Part shown: in pieces, positions 1 through 6,905 of the stretch
Layout of the letters: each line of letters opens with the position of its first letter
How positions within the stretch are numbered: the stretch's first letter is position 1
NCBI GenBank assembly: GCA_949289625.1
Contig: CASEPH010000238.1
Span: forward strand, 1 to 23,361
From: an uncultured Clostridia bacterium
GTDB taxonomy: Bacteria; Bacillota_A; Clostridia; Oscillospirales; Oscillospiraceae
DNA: 23,361 nt
Direction: 5' to 3'
The notes under the pieces: generated by a model
What the model was told of the DNA's origin: nothing
Database searches by the model: none
Seen by the model: only the letters and a program-made list of their open reading frames with translations
Program-made: the position numbers and the translations under genes

Positions 1-19
1 ACTGTCGTTCGTTTGTCAA
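1..19 (-). promoter_or_regulatory. truncated second promoter, rRNA-type, reading left
   Basis: On the - strand a TTGACA -35 element (14-19) sits in the same context, AGTTCTTGACAAA, as the complete promoter about 97 bases upstream. Its -10 would fall just outside the window, so only the -35 half can be seen. The A-rich run before it (24-29) could act as an UP element. Two promoters in tandem with identical -35 surroundings is the usual arrangement ahead of an rRNA operon; the gene itself is not visible. Confidence 0.5.
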
Positions 20-129
20 GAACTTTTTTCGAAGCCATTCGTTTCCGTTCTTTCCTTTTCGTGGCCTTCCGGCCCGACAGCCTGATTATTGTAGCACGTC
101 CTGCTCCCTTTGTCAAGAACTATTTTTCG
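12..129. repeat. direct repeat of about 20 bases (12-31 and 109-129)
   Basis: The two copies begin TTTGTCAAGAACT and end in a T-run plus CG; they differ only by one inserted base. They carry the -35 elements of the two leftward promoters and their upstream flank, so the repeat is best explained as tandem promoter duplication. The rest of 1-251 is T/C-rich on the + strand and shows no ORF with a ribosome site. Confidence 0.6.
88..116 (-). promoter_or_regulatory. strong SigA promoter, possible rrn P1, reading left
   Basis: Read on the - strand: TTGACA (116-111), a 17-base spacer, then TACAAT (93-88), five of six matches at -10 and perfect at -35. An A/T-rich stretch lies upstream (117-150). 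No start codon or gene follows inside the window, so the transcript must run out of the left edge. In B. subtilis an rRNA operon follows gyrA near the origin, which fits an rRNA operon here, but this is inference. Confidence 0.65.
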
Positions 130-251
130 TTCTCTCTATAAGTTTTTTAGGTTTCTGTTGCTTTTCAGCCACATCTTTTTAGTGCTCGAGAATTATACAT
201 CCAAAGCAGATAACTGTCAATACTTTTTTCTTTTATGGAAATATTTTGTGT

Positions 252-289
252 AAAAGACTGCGGGGTGAAAAGTCACTCCGCAGTCTTTT
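252..289 (-). terminator. terminator of the solute-binding protein gene
   Basis: Arms at 252-268 and 273-289 form a 17-bp stem with one G-T wobble and a 4-base loop. It lies 23 bases past the stop codon of the lipoprotein gene. On the - strand the stem ends in TTTT and the tail is only weakly T-rich. It also separates that gene from the leftward promoters at 1-116. Confidence 0.75.
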
Positions 290-312
290 GAATCTGTTTC
301 TATTCTATTTAA

Positions 313-2076
313 TTAAGAAACGGAGGCCATGAAGGCATCATAGGCATCCTGATAGATATCAATGCAATCCTGGAGACCCATTCCATAGAGTTCCTCCACA
401 TAGGTATCCCATTCCGCATCAATATCATATTCACCCACAATAAACTTATCGATATATTCTTCAGCCAGAGTCTTAATGTCCGAGAATGTGGTGCTATACT
501 CATCAGCCTGATCGGTATCCAGGCTCATAGCCGTGGGCAGGCTCATGCTGGAATCCGTGCAGTCACCCCAGGTCTCAAAGGCCTCGATGACATTATCCCC
601 ATAGGTGAACCACTGACGGTCGAAGTCCTGATAGGTGGGAACTGCAGAAAGAGTATAACCCACCAGGGCAAACTGGAAGTTATCCGCATTGACGATAAAG
701 TCCGTAAACTGGGGATCGCCGTTCTCATCATACTCAAAGGCTTCACCCTCAATGCCGTAGTTCGCCAGCAGAATGCCGTCGTCAGAGAAGAAGTAATCCA
801 GCCACTGGCAGGCTAACTCAGGATTATCGCAGCTTGTAGACACAGAGATATTGCTTGCGGAAGCATCCGTTCCGGAATCTGCACCAAAGTGGTTAATGCC
901 ATCCGTATATTCAGGATCATAGGGCTCCGGAATTCCGGAAATAGCAAATCCTTCCTCTCCCTGGGCTTCATAAATACCAATAAAGTTGCCCTGGGCATAC
1001 CAGATTCCGGCTTCTCCAGAGAGAATCTGAGAATCGGTATTGTTCTGAGAGTTATCCGAAGAGGCCGTGATGAAATCCGGGGAAATCAGACCTTCCTCAT
1101 ACCACTTTGCCAGCATCTTGAGATACTCCTTATAGGAATCATCCACATAGCCATTGCGGATCTCTCCATCCACGACATACATATTATCTACTTCTGCACC
1201 AGTGGAGGATTCCGCTGCACCGATGGTTCCGTAGCCGCCTACCAGCATACCGTCAGAACCCTGGGTCACGCCGGAGAGCAGCAGGGCGGAGGAGCAATCA
1301 TATTCGTTCTTGAAGGCCAGCAGAGTCTCCTCCCAGTCGTCATATGTTTCAGGCGTGTCCAGATTCAGTGCATCCAGCCAGTCCTGACGGATCTGGGCGC
1401 CGGTGGTGGGGCAGTAGTCATCTGCGATGGTGGCAATCTGAGGCAGCTGTCCCTCGGTGTTATAGGCACTGAGCTTAGCAGCCCGATTGTTGGGATCATT
1501 GAGAATGGTCATGTAGTTGCCCATATACTCCTCGGCATACTCAGCAAGATCAATAATGACCTCATCTTCAATGGCAGCGGAAGAGGAGCCATAGAGCTGT
1601 ACAGCAGCGGAGATCAAATCCTGATATTCTCCGGAAGCACACATCAGGGAGAACAGTTCTGCAGACGTGGTCATGGAGACCTCTGTAAACTCAATGTGTA
1701 CACCAGTAGCTTCTTCAGCTGCAGCAAAGGTAGAAAACTCGGAATAAGAGTTCAGGCCGATCATGCTAAGAAAACCAGGGAACTCACACCACATGGTCAG
1801 CGTCTCTGCACCGGGGTCACAGAGCGGATACTCCGCCCAGGTTCCCTCATAGGTGTAATCCCCTGCAGCCGCAGATTCCTCCGCAGCAGAACCAGAAACT
1901 TCCTGACTGGAGCCAGTCGCTTCCGACTCCTCCTGTTCCTGTACCTCCGTCTGTGCTTCTTCCTTGGAAGACGCTTCGGAGGAAGTGGTGGCAGATGCGG
2001 TGGACTCATTTCCGCAGCCTGCCATGAGCCCCATCAGCATGGCCAACGCCAGCATCAAGGAAAATACTTTTTTCAT
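313..2076 (-). CDS. ABC-type extracellular solute-binding lipoprotein
   Basis: 587 residues. The N-terminus is a lipoprotein signal: MKK, a hydrophobic stretch, then MAGC with the lipidated Cys at 21. Residues 22-75 are a Ser/Ala/Glu-rich linker, then a long acidic mature domain typical of family 1 (LplA/YtcQ-like) binding proteins that deliver sugars or complex glycans to an ABC importer on the outer face of the membrane. The start is set by AGGAGG seven bases ahead of the ATG. No permease or ATPase gene is adjacent: the gene is monocistronic, with its own promoter and terminator, so it must work with permeases elsewhere or act as a sensor or scavenger. The ligand cannot be read from the sequence. 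The class is clear from the signal and fold-type sequence; the sugar specificity is inference. Confidence 0.8.
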   Translation of the reverse strand: MKKVFSLMLALAMLMGLMAGCGNESTASATTSSEASSKEEAQTEVQEQEESEATGSSQEVSGSAAEESAAAGDYTYEGTWAEYPLCDPGAETLTMWCEFPGFLSMIGLNSYSEFSTFAAAEEATGVHIEFTEVSMTTSAELFSLMCASGEYQDLISAAVQLYGSSSAAIEDEVIIDLAEYAEEYMGNYMTILNDPNNRAAKLSAYNTEGQLPQIATIADDYCPTTGAQIRQDWLDALNLDTPETYDDWEETLLAFKNEYDCSSALLLSGVTQGSDGMLVGGYGTIGAAESSTGAEVDNMYVVDGEIRNGYVDDSYKEYLKMLAKWYEEGLISPDFITASSDNSQNNTDSQILSGEAGIWYAQGNFIGIYEAQGEEGFAISGIPEPYDPEYTDGINHFGADSGTDASASNISVSTSCDNPELACQWLDYFFSDDGILLANYGIEGEAFEYDENGDPQFTDFIVNADNFQFALVGYTLSAVPTYQDFDRQWFTYGDNVIEAFETWGDCTDSSMSLPTAMSLDTDQADEYSTTFSDIKTLAEEYIDKFIVGEYDIDAEWDTYVEELYGMGLQDCIDIYQDAYDAFMASVS

Positions 2077-2120
2077 GGTTTACCTCCTAAAGTTGATATT
2101 CCCAAATAGGGACATTTGTT

Positions 2121-2148
2121 ATTATATCAAACTACTTCGAAAAGTAAA
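2121..2148 (-). promoter_or_regulatory. promoter of the solute-binding protein gene
   Basis: On the - strand: TTTACT (2148-2143), a 16-base spacer, and a perfect TATAAT (2126-2121) preceded by TGA, giving an extended -10. It lies 45 bases ahead of the lipoprotein ATG. The remaining intergenic DNA (2150-2275) is very AT-rich; I see no cre site or clear operator there. Confidence 0.6.
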
Positions 2149-2276
2149 TATCTTTCATAAAATTTCCTACATTTTTCACCCTATTCCCAGAAAAATGTGA
2201 CAATTGTAATATTTTTTTAACAATTATATTGATATTTTGTTTGTTTAGACACATTTTGTCTTTCTCATAGTTTTTC

Positions 2277-2305
2277 TTGCAGCAGCTCTGGATTCATGGT
2301 ATGAT
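2277..2305 (+). promoter_or_regulatory. promoter of the decarboxylase-darA-holB-ricT operon
   Basis: TTGCAG (2277-2282), a 17-base spacer and TATGAT (2300-2305), followed about 30 bases later by the ATG at 2336 with an AGGAGA-type ribosome site. Spacing and placement suit a SigA promoter driving the four-gene + strand operon. Confidence 0.65.
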
Positions 2306-2335
2306 GGCCTTAGTAATAAAGGATAGGAGAAGGTT

Positions 2336-3709
2336 ATGGCTACACCGCTTTTTGACGCGCTCCATGCCCTAAATGCAGCCGCACCGCTTCGACTTCATAT
2401 GCCAGGACACAAGGGCAAAATGCCCGGTACCTTTCAGGAGATATCCGCCATTGACTTTACAGAAATTGACCCTACAGGTAATCTCTATGAAGCCACTGGG
2501 CCCATTCGGAAAGCGGAACGCTGTTATGCAGAAGCTGTGGGTGCAAGAGACGCTCTTTTTTTTACCTGTGGTTCCACCCAGGGGATTCAGACCATGCTTG
2601 CTGCAGCGGTGGGCATGGGCGGAACACTGATTCTGGACCGCGGCTGCCACAAAAGCGCCTATCACAGCATGGCCCTGTTGGATATTGCTCCGGTATATCT
2701 ACAAGGTCCGCCGTTGTGGAATACTGGCCTATCCGCACCCATCTCTGAAACCATGCTGGAACAGACGATTTTGCTTCATCCGGAAGCAAGTGCCGTCTTG
2801 TTGACCACCCCCAGCTACTATGGTATTGTCACACCCCTGTCAGATTTGGCAGCGCTTTGCCACCGGCATGGCAAATATCTCTTGGTGGACCAGGCTCATG
2901 GCGCCCATTTTCCCTTTGTGGGTGTTCCTTCCGCCATTCAGGAAGGAGCAGATCTCAGTGTGGTATCAACCCATAAAACCTTACCGGCTATGGGCTCTTC
3001 CGCCGTGCTCACCTTGGGCGAGACTGCACCGTGGACCGTGGAAGAACTAAAATCTCTTTCTGCACTTTTTGCCACCACGTCTCCCAGTTATCCCATACTT
3101 GCTTCCATCGATTATGCCCGAGAACTGATGCTGGGAGCCTACGGTACCGCTTATCACAGTATGGCGGAGCTGGTCCAGACCTATCGGGAGAAAATCAACA
3201 GAGAAACCCCATTTCTGGCCCTTTCCCCCAAAAATGGACTTTCCCTGGATCCCTGCCGCTTGACCATTGACACCGCCGTTGGCGGAATATCCGGCTACGA
3301 CGCCGACAAAATTCTTCAGCAGCAACAGATCTATGTGGAGATGGCGGACGAACGGTATCTGGTGGCAATCCTCACCTGCTGCGACACCCCGGAAGATCTG
3401 GCGCAATTTTTTTCCGCACTGGGGACTCTTCCCCGAAAAATTGCTCCCTTGTGTTGGGATCTGGCCCTTCCTCCGGCACCAATTATTCGGCAATCCATCC
3501 GCAGTGGGCTCTTTGGCCCAAAGAAAAGACTTCCGCTCAAAGCGGCTGTCGGCAGAATCTGCGCTCAAATCATCGCACCCTATCCTCCTGGCGTCCCAAT
3601 TCTTGCACCTGGAGAGGAAATTACTGAAAAACATATAGCCTATTTACAAAAAAAGAGTTATAATATAGACAAAGATATTGAGGTGACCGATGACGCACCA
3701 TATCAATAA
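2336..3709 (+). CDS. Orn/Lys/Arg decarboxylase family protein (YaaO-like)
   Basis: 457 residues, fold type I PLP enzyme. Visible marks: the N-terminal HMPGHKGK motif (21-28), CGSTQG (78-83) for phosphate/PLP contact, the HK pair at 105-106, VDQAHGAH (184-191) with the cofactor-binding Asp185 and His188, and STHKT with the Schiff-base Lys214. The family decarboxylates basic amino acids (arginine to agmatine, lysine to cadaverine or ornithine to putrescine); the exact substrate cannot be decided here. It lacks the large N-terminal wing domain of the inducible E. coli enzymes and is close in size to B. subtilis YaaO. In B. subtilis yaaO also stands just ahead of tmk-darA-holB-ricT, so the context is conserved, although tmk is absent here. 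Start chosen for its ribosome site and promoter spacing. Confidence 0.85.
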   Translation: MATPLFDALHALNAAAPLRLHMPGHKGKMPGTFQEISAIDFTEIDPTGNLYEATGPIRKAERCYAEAVGARDALFFTCGSTQGIQTMLAAAVGMGGTLILDRGCHKSAYHSMALLDIAPVYLQGPPLWNTGLSAPISETMLEQTILLHPEASAVLLTTPSYYGIVTPLSDLAALCHRHGKYLLVDQAHGAHFPFVGVPSAIQEGADLSVVSTHKTLPAMGSSAVLTLGETAPWTVEELKSLSALFATTSPSYPILASIDYARELMLGAYGTAYHSMAELVQTYREKINRETPFLALSPKNGLSLDPCRLTIDTAVGGISGYDADKILQQQQIYVEMADERYLVAILTCCDTPEDLAQFFSALGTLPRKIAPLCWDLALPPAPIIRQSIRSGLFGPKKRLPLKAAVGRICAQIIAPYPPGVPILAPGEEITEKHIAYLQKKSYNIDKDIEVTDDAPYQ

Positions 3710-3726
3710 AAAAGGAGGCAATATCC

Positions 3727-4047
3727 ATGAAACTGCTTTTTGCCATTGTTGACCGTGAAGACGCCAATACTGTTGTTCGCAATCTCAGCCACCGCGGCTT
3801 TTCCTCCACCAAACTGGCCACCACCGGTGGATTTCTCCTCTCCAACAATATTACGCTTTTGGTAGGCGTGGAGGATAAAATGGTCCAGACTGTTATTGAT
3901 ATTATTAAGGAGTATTCCCACAGCCGGAAGCAGGTCATTCCTACCAATGATCTATCCTTCGACTTTGACACCAATATGCCCCTGGAAGTCTCTGTGGGCG
4001 GTGCCACCATCTTTGTGGTGGATGTGGACCGGTTTGAAAAAGTCTGA
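3727..4047 (+). CDS. darA: cyclic di-AMP receptor DarA (PII-like, YaaQ)
   Basis: 106 residues, the family's normal size. The KLATTGGFL segment (about 29-37), the GVED motif and the C-terminal VGGATIFVVDVD are the conserved parts of PII-like DarA proteins, which form trimers and bind c-di-AMP at the subunit interface. The target is not well settled in the family. The start has a strong AAAGGAGGC site. Its TGA overlaps the ATG of holB by one base (TGATG), so translation is coupled, as in the conserved darA-holB-ricT cluster of Firmicutes. The intervening yaaR seen in B. subtilis is missing. Confidence 0.93.
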   Translation: MKLLFAIVDREDANTVVRNLSHRGFSSTKLATTGGFLLSNNITLLVGVEDKMVQTVIDIIKEYSHSRKQVIPTNDLSFDFDTNMPLEVSVGGATIFVVDVDRFEKV

Positions 4048-4991
4048 TGCGTTTTCCAGGCTTATATGGAAACGACGCATTAAAGCGCAGACTGACTGCG
4101 GCAGGCCCGAATTTTTCCCATTTCTATATTTTAGAAGGCCCCAGAGGTTCCGGGAAGAAAACCCTTGCCGCCATTCTTGCCTCAGCTATGGAATGTACGT
4201 CCGGGGAAGATGTTCCCTGCGGCGTTTGTTCGGCTTGTCGTAAAGTTCTTCGGTCTGAGCATCCCGATGTAATCACCGTAGACAGCGATACCGCCACCGT
4301 ACCCATTCGCCTGATCCGGGAAATGCAGGCGGATGCCTATATCAAACCCAACGAGGGCAGGAAAAAGATCTATTTGCTGCCCCGGGCCCAAGATATGCAG
4401 CCACCGGCGCAAAACGCGCTGCTGAAACTGCTGGAGGAGCCGCCGGAATACTGTGTTTTTCTGCTGCTGACAGACAGTCTGGAAAAGCTGCTGGAAACAG
4501 TGCGTTCCCGAGCCGTATCTCTGACCTTATCGCCGCTGACCAACGCGCAGCTGCGGACGGCTCTGAGGGAACGGGAGCCGGAAGCCTCCCAGGAGGACTT
4601 GGATCGTGCCATCGAAAAATGCGACGGTTATCTCGGCCCCGCATTGGATCTTCTTCACAAACCGGAATCCCAGCAAGATCGTCAGGCAGATGCAATTGCA
4701 GCCGCATTTGCAACAGGGGATGAGCTGGAATTGCTAAATGCCCTGCTTCCCCTAGAAAAAATGAAACGACAAGAGCTTATAGACCTGCTCACTGCGCTTT
4801 ATCATACTTTTACAAAGGCTCTGGAGCCCCAGGATAATTCCCGCAGAAAAACCAAATTGAGTTCCTGTACCGGTCCACAGCTGTATCAGGCTGTAACAGC
4901 GCTTTCCCATGCCATTTCGCTGCTGCAGGCCAATGGAAGTGCTGGCCATGCCGTAGGCAGTCTTTTGGCGCAAATGCAGCAATCCTCATAG
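4047..4991 (+). CDS. holB: DNA polymerase III subunit delta' (clamp loader)
   Basis: 314 residues. The AAA+ core begins with GPRGSGKKT (31-39), a Walker A-like loop, followed by a four-Cys zinc knuckle (Cys50, 58, 61, 64), both typical of delta'/gamma-type clamp-loader subunits. PPAQNALLKLLEEPPE is the conserved stretch after Walker B; the usual SRC motif reads SRA here. Delta' joins delta and tau/gamma to open the DnaN ring and load it on primed DNA. The gene overlaps darA by one base and is followed by ricT after 22 bases with its own GGAG-type site. The C-terminal third is variable, as is common in the family. Confidence 0.92.
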   Translation: MRFPGLYGNDALKRRLTAAGPNFSHFYILEGPRGSGKKTLAAILASAMECTSGEDVPCGVCSACRKVLRSEHPDVITVDSDTATVPIRLIREMQADAYIKPNEGRKKIYLLPRAQDMQPPAQNALLKLLEEPPEYCVFLLLTDSLEKLLETVRSRAVSLTLSPLTNAQLRTALREREPEASQEDLDRAIEKCDGYLGPALDLLHKPESQQDRQADAIAAAFATGDELELLNALLPLEKMKRQELIDLLTALYHTFTKALEPQDNSRRKTKLSSCTGPQLYQAVTALSHAISLLQANGSAGHAVGSLLAQMQQSS

Positions 4992-5013
4992 ATCATAAGA
5001 ACGGAGTTAACAA

Positions 5014-6402
5014 ATGAAAAACCATGATTCCACCCAGGAGCAGACGAAAGCGCCTGTGGTGACTTTTAGCAATATTCCTCTGGATGAAGAACCCGATACT
5101 CCTGTGGGATATGACGCCATCCCTGACGAGGCTCTGGAGCCTCAAACCATTTCCGTGGTGGACATTCAATTTAAGCGGGGAGGAAAAATCTATTATTTTG
5201 ATCCCGGCACCCTCTCCATTTCTGCCGGAGAGGAAGTCATCATTGATACTTCCAGAGGTGCGGAATACGGCTTCTGCGCTGGTGGAAACCATACTGTTCC
5301 AAAGGAAAGCGTGGTATCTCCCCTTCGTCCGGTTATTCGAATTGCCACAGAAAACGATAAAAAGACTCGAAAAGAGTTTAAAGATAAGGAACCTGCCGCC
5401 TTTGAGACGTGCCAACAGAAAATTTTGGAACATAAGCTGGACATGAAGTTGGTTTCCGCGGAATACAGCTTTGACGGCAGCAAAATTCTATTCTACTTTA
5501 CCGCTGATGGAAGGGTAGATTTCCGAGATCTGGTCAAAGATCTAGCCGGTGTTTTCCGAACCAGAATTGAACTCCGGCAGATCGGCGTCCGAGACGAAGC
5601 AAAAATGCTGGGTGGTCTGGGTATCTGTGGACGGCCCTTCTGCTGTAAGCAGTTTTTGGAGGATTTTCAGCCTGTTTCCATTAAGATGGCAAAAACGCAA
5701 AATCTCTCCCTAAATCCCACTAAGATCTCCGGTACCTGCGGCCGTCTTATGTGCTGTCTGAAATACGAGCAGGACGCTTATGAATCCCTGCTCAAAACCA
5801 GTCCCAAGGTGGACTCTGTGGTCAATACCTATGACGGCGTGGGTACAGTGACAGATTCCAATCTACTCAAACAGTCTGTAAAGGTTCGCCTCAACAGTGA
5901 TCCCAGCTCTGTAAAAAGCTACAACAACTGTGATATCTGCATTCTTCGGAACGGTAAGGCCAAAAAGAATGATCCCCCTATTCCTACGGATATTCCGCCC
6001 CTTCCAAAGCCGGAAAAGGTACAGCCGGAGCCGGAGATCATCACCATGTTTGACGAGTCTATTCTATCCAATTATGGATTGGAACACAGCCCTTCTTCGG
6101 AAAAGACAGAACATTCTGGAAAAACCGAACAGACAAAAACCCAGGAACGTCCCCAGGAAACTCGTGCTCAAAGGCGTGGTGGAAACCGTTCCAGATCGGA
6201 CAAGGCAAAGACCCATCATCGCACTGGAGAAACAAAAGAAAACAAGGAAAATAAGAGACCAAAACAGAAAGCAGATGCTTCCGCCCCATCCAAAGAGGGA
6301 AAGCAAGAACAGAAGGAACAAAAAGAGGGAAAATCCCGAAACTACCGGCGTCGGTATTATCGCGGAGGAAAAAAATCTTCCGGCAGTCAGAATCAGGGAT
6401 AA
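5014..6402 (+). CDS. ricT: PSP1-domain protein RicT (YaaT) with long basic tail
   Basis: 462 residues against about 275 in B. subtilis. The core holds the PSP1 domain (roughly 105-195) and two conserved Cys clusters, CGRPFCC (Cys205, 210, 211) and CGRLMCC (Cys242, 247, 248). RicT with RicA and RicF forms an Fe-S-bearing complex that steers RNase Y mRNA processing and affects sporulation, competence and biofilm. Residues about 345-462 are a low-complexity Lys/Gln/Glu/Arg-rich tail ending in an RRRYYRGG-type segment; it looks disordered and could bind RNA. The N-terminal 45 residues are also acidic and extended. Last gene of the operon, ended by a hairpin 14 bases downstream. No ricA or ricF is in the window. 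Confidence 0.9.
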   Translation: MKNHDSTQEQTKAPVVTFSNIPLDEEPDTPVGYDAIPDEALEPQTISVVDIQFKRGGKIYYFDPGTLSISAGEEVIIDTSRGAEYGFCAGGNHTVPKESVVSPLRPVIRIATENDKKTRKEFKDKEPAAFETCQQKILEHKLDMKLVSAEYSFDGSKILFYFTADGRVDFRDLVKDLAGVFRTRIELRQIGVRDEAKMLGGLGICGRPFCCKQFLEDFQPVSIKMAKTQNLSLNPTKISGTCGRLMCCLKYEQDAYESLLKTSPKVDSVVNTYDGVGTVTDSNLLKQSVKVRLNSDPSSVKSYNNCDICILRNGKAKKNDPPIPTDIPPLPKPEKVQPEPEIITMFDESILSNYGLEHSPSSEKTEHSGKTEQTKTQERPQETRAQRRGGNRSRSDKAKTHHRTGETKENKENKRPKQKADASAPSKEGKQEQKEQKEGKSRNYRRRYYRGGKKSSGSQNQG

Positions 6403-6416
6403 CAAAAATAAAAGAC

Positions 6417-6450
6417 GGGACAGTAATTGTTGCAAAACAATTACTGTCCC
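6417..6450. terminator. convergent terminator between ricT and rnhA
   Basis: Perfect 15-bp stem (6417-6431 with 6436-6450) and a GCAA loop. On the - strand the stem is followed by GTCTTTTATTTTTG, so it works best for the gyrA-rnhA transcript; on the + strand the tail is AT-rich without a clean T-run. It lies between the two stop codons. Confidence 0.85.
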
Positions 6451-6461
6451 ATATTTAATAG

Positions 6462-6902
6462 CTACGCGTTTTTATATTTTCGGCTTTCCGCTACTGCCAA
6501 CTCATCACAGCGGTTATTATAGGGATTTTCCGCGTGACCTTTCACCCAGTGAAAGGTCACGTCATGTTTCTCCAGCAGTTCCAGCAGCTCCTGCCAGAGA
6601 TCCGGATTCAGCGCTTTGTCTTTTTTGTTCCGCATCCATCCATTGGCTCGCCATTTCACTGCCCAGCCCTTTTCAATGGCGTTGACTACATACTGGCTGT
6701 CGGTATATAGCTGTACGGTGCAGGGTCGATTCAGGGCTTTTAACGCGGTAATAACCCCCATCAATTCCATTCGATTGTTGGTGGTATTAGCAGCGCCGCC
6801 GGAAAGCTCTTTTTGATGGGAACCATACATCAATATGGCCCCATAACCTCCCGGTCCGGGATTTCCGGAACAGGCGCCGTCCGTGTAGATTGTCACATCC
6901 AT
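6462..6902 (-). CDS. rnhA: ribonuclease HI
   Basis: 146 residues, close to the 155 of E. coli. The start [13 protein letters not shown] carries catalytic Asp8; Glu46 (NNRMEL), Asp68 (YTDSQYV), His123 (KGHAENP) and Asp133 (RCDELA) complete the acidic active site. The enzyme cuts RNA in RNA:DNA hybrids and removes R-loops and primers. It lacks an N-terminal hybrid-binding domain. It begins three bases after gyrA with a GAGGA ribosome site inside the gyrA end, so it is the last gene of the gyrase transcript. This linkage is not the B. subtilis arrangement. Confidence 0.95.
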   Translation of the reverse strand: MDVTIYTDGACSGNPGPGGYGAILMYGSHQKELSGGAANTTNNRMELMGVITALKALNRPCTVQLYTDSQYVVNAIEKGWAVKWRANGWMRNKKDKALNPDLWQELLELLEKHDVTFHWVKGHAENPYNNRCDELAVAESRKYKNA

Positions 6903-6905
6903 AGA

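Noticed and set aside
5930..6685. 251-codon + strand frame overlapping ricT and rnhA
   Set aside because: Shifted frame of the Lys-rich ricT tail that runs through the bidirectional terminator.
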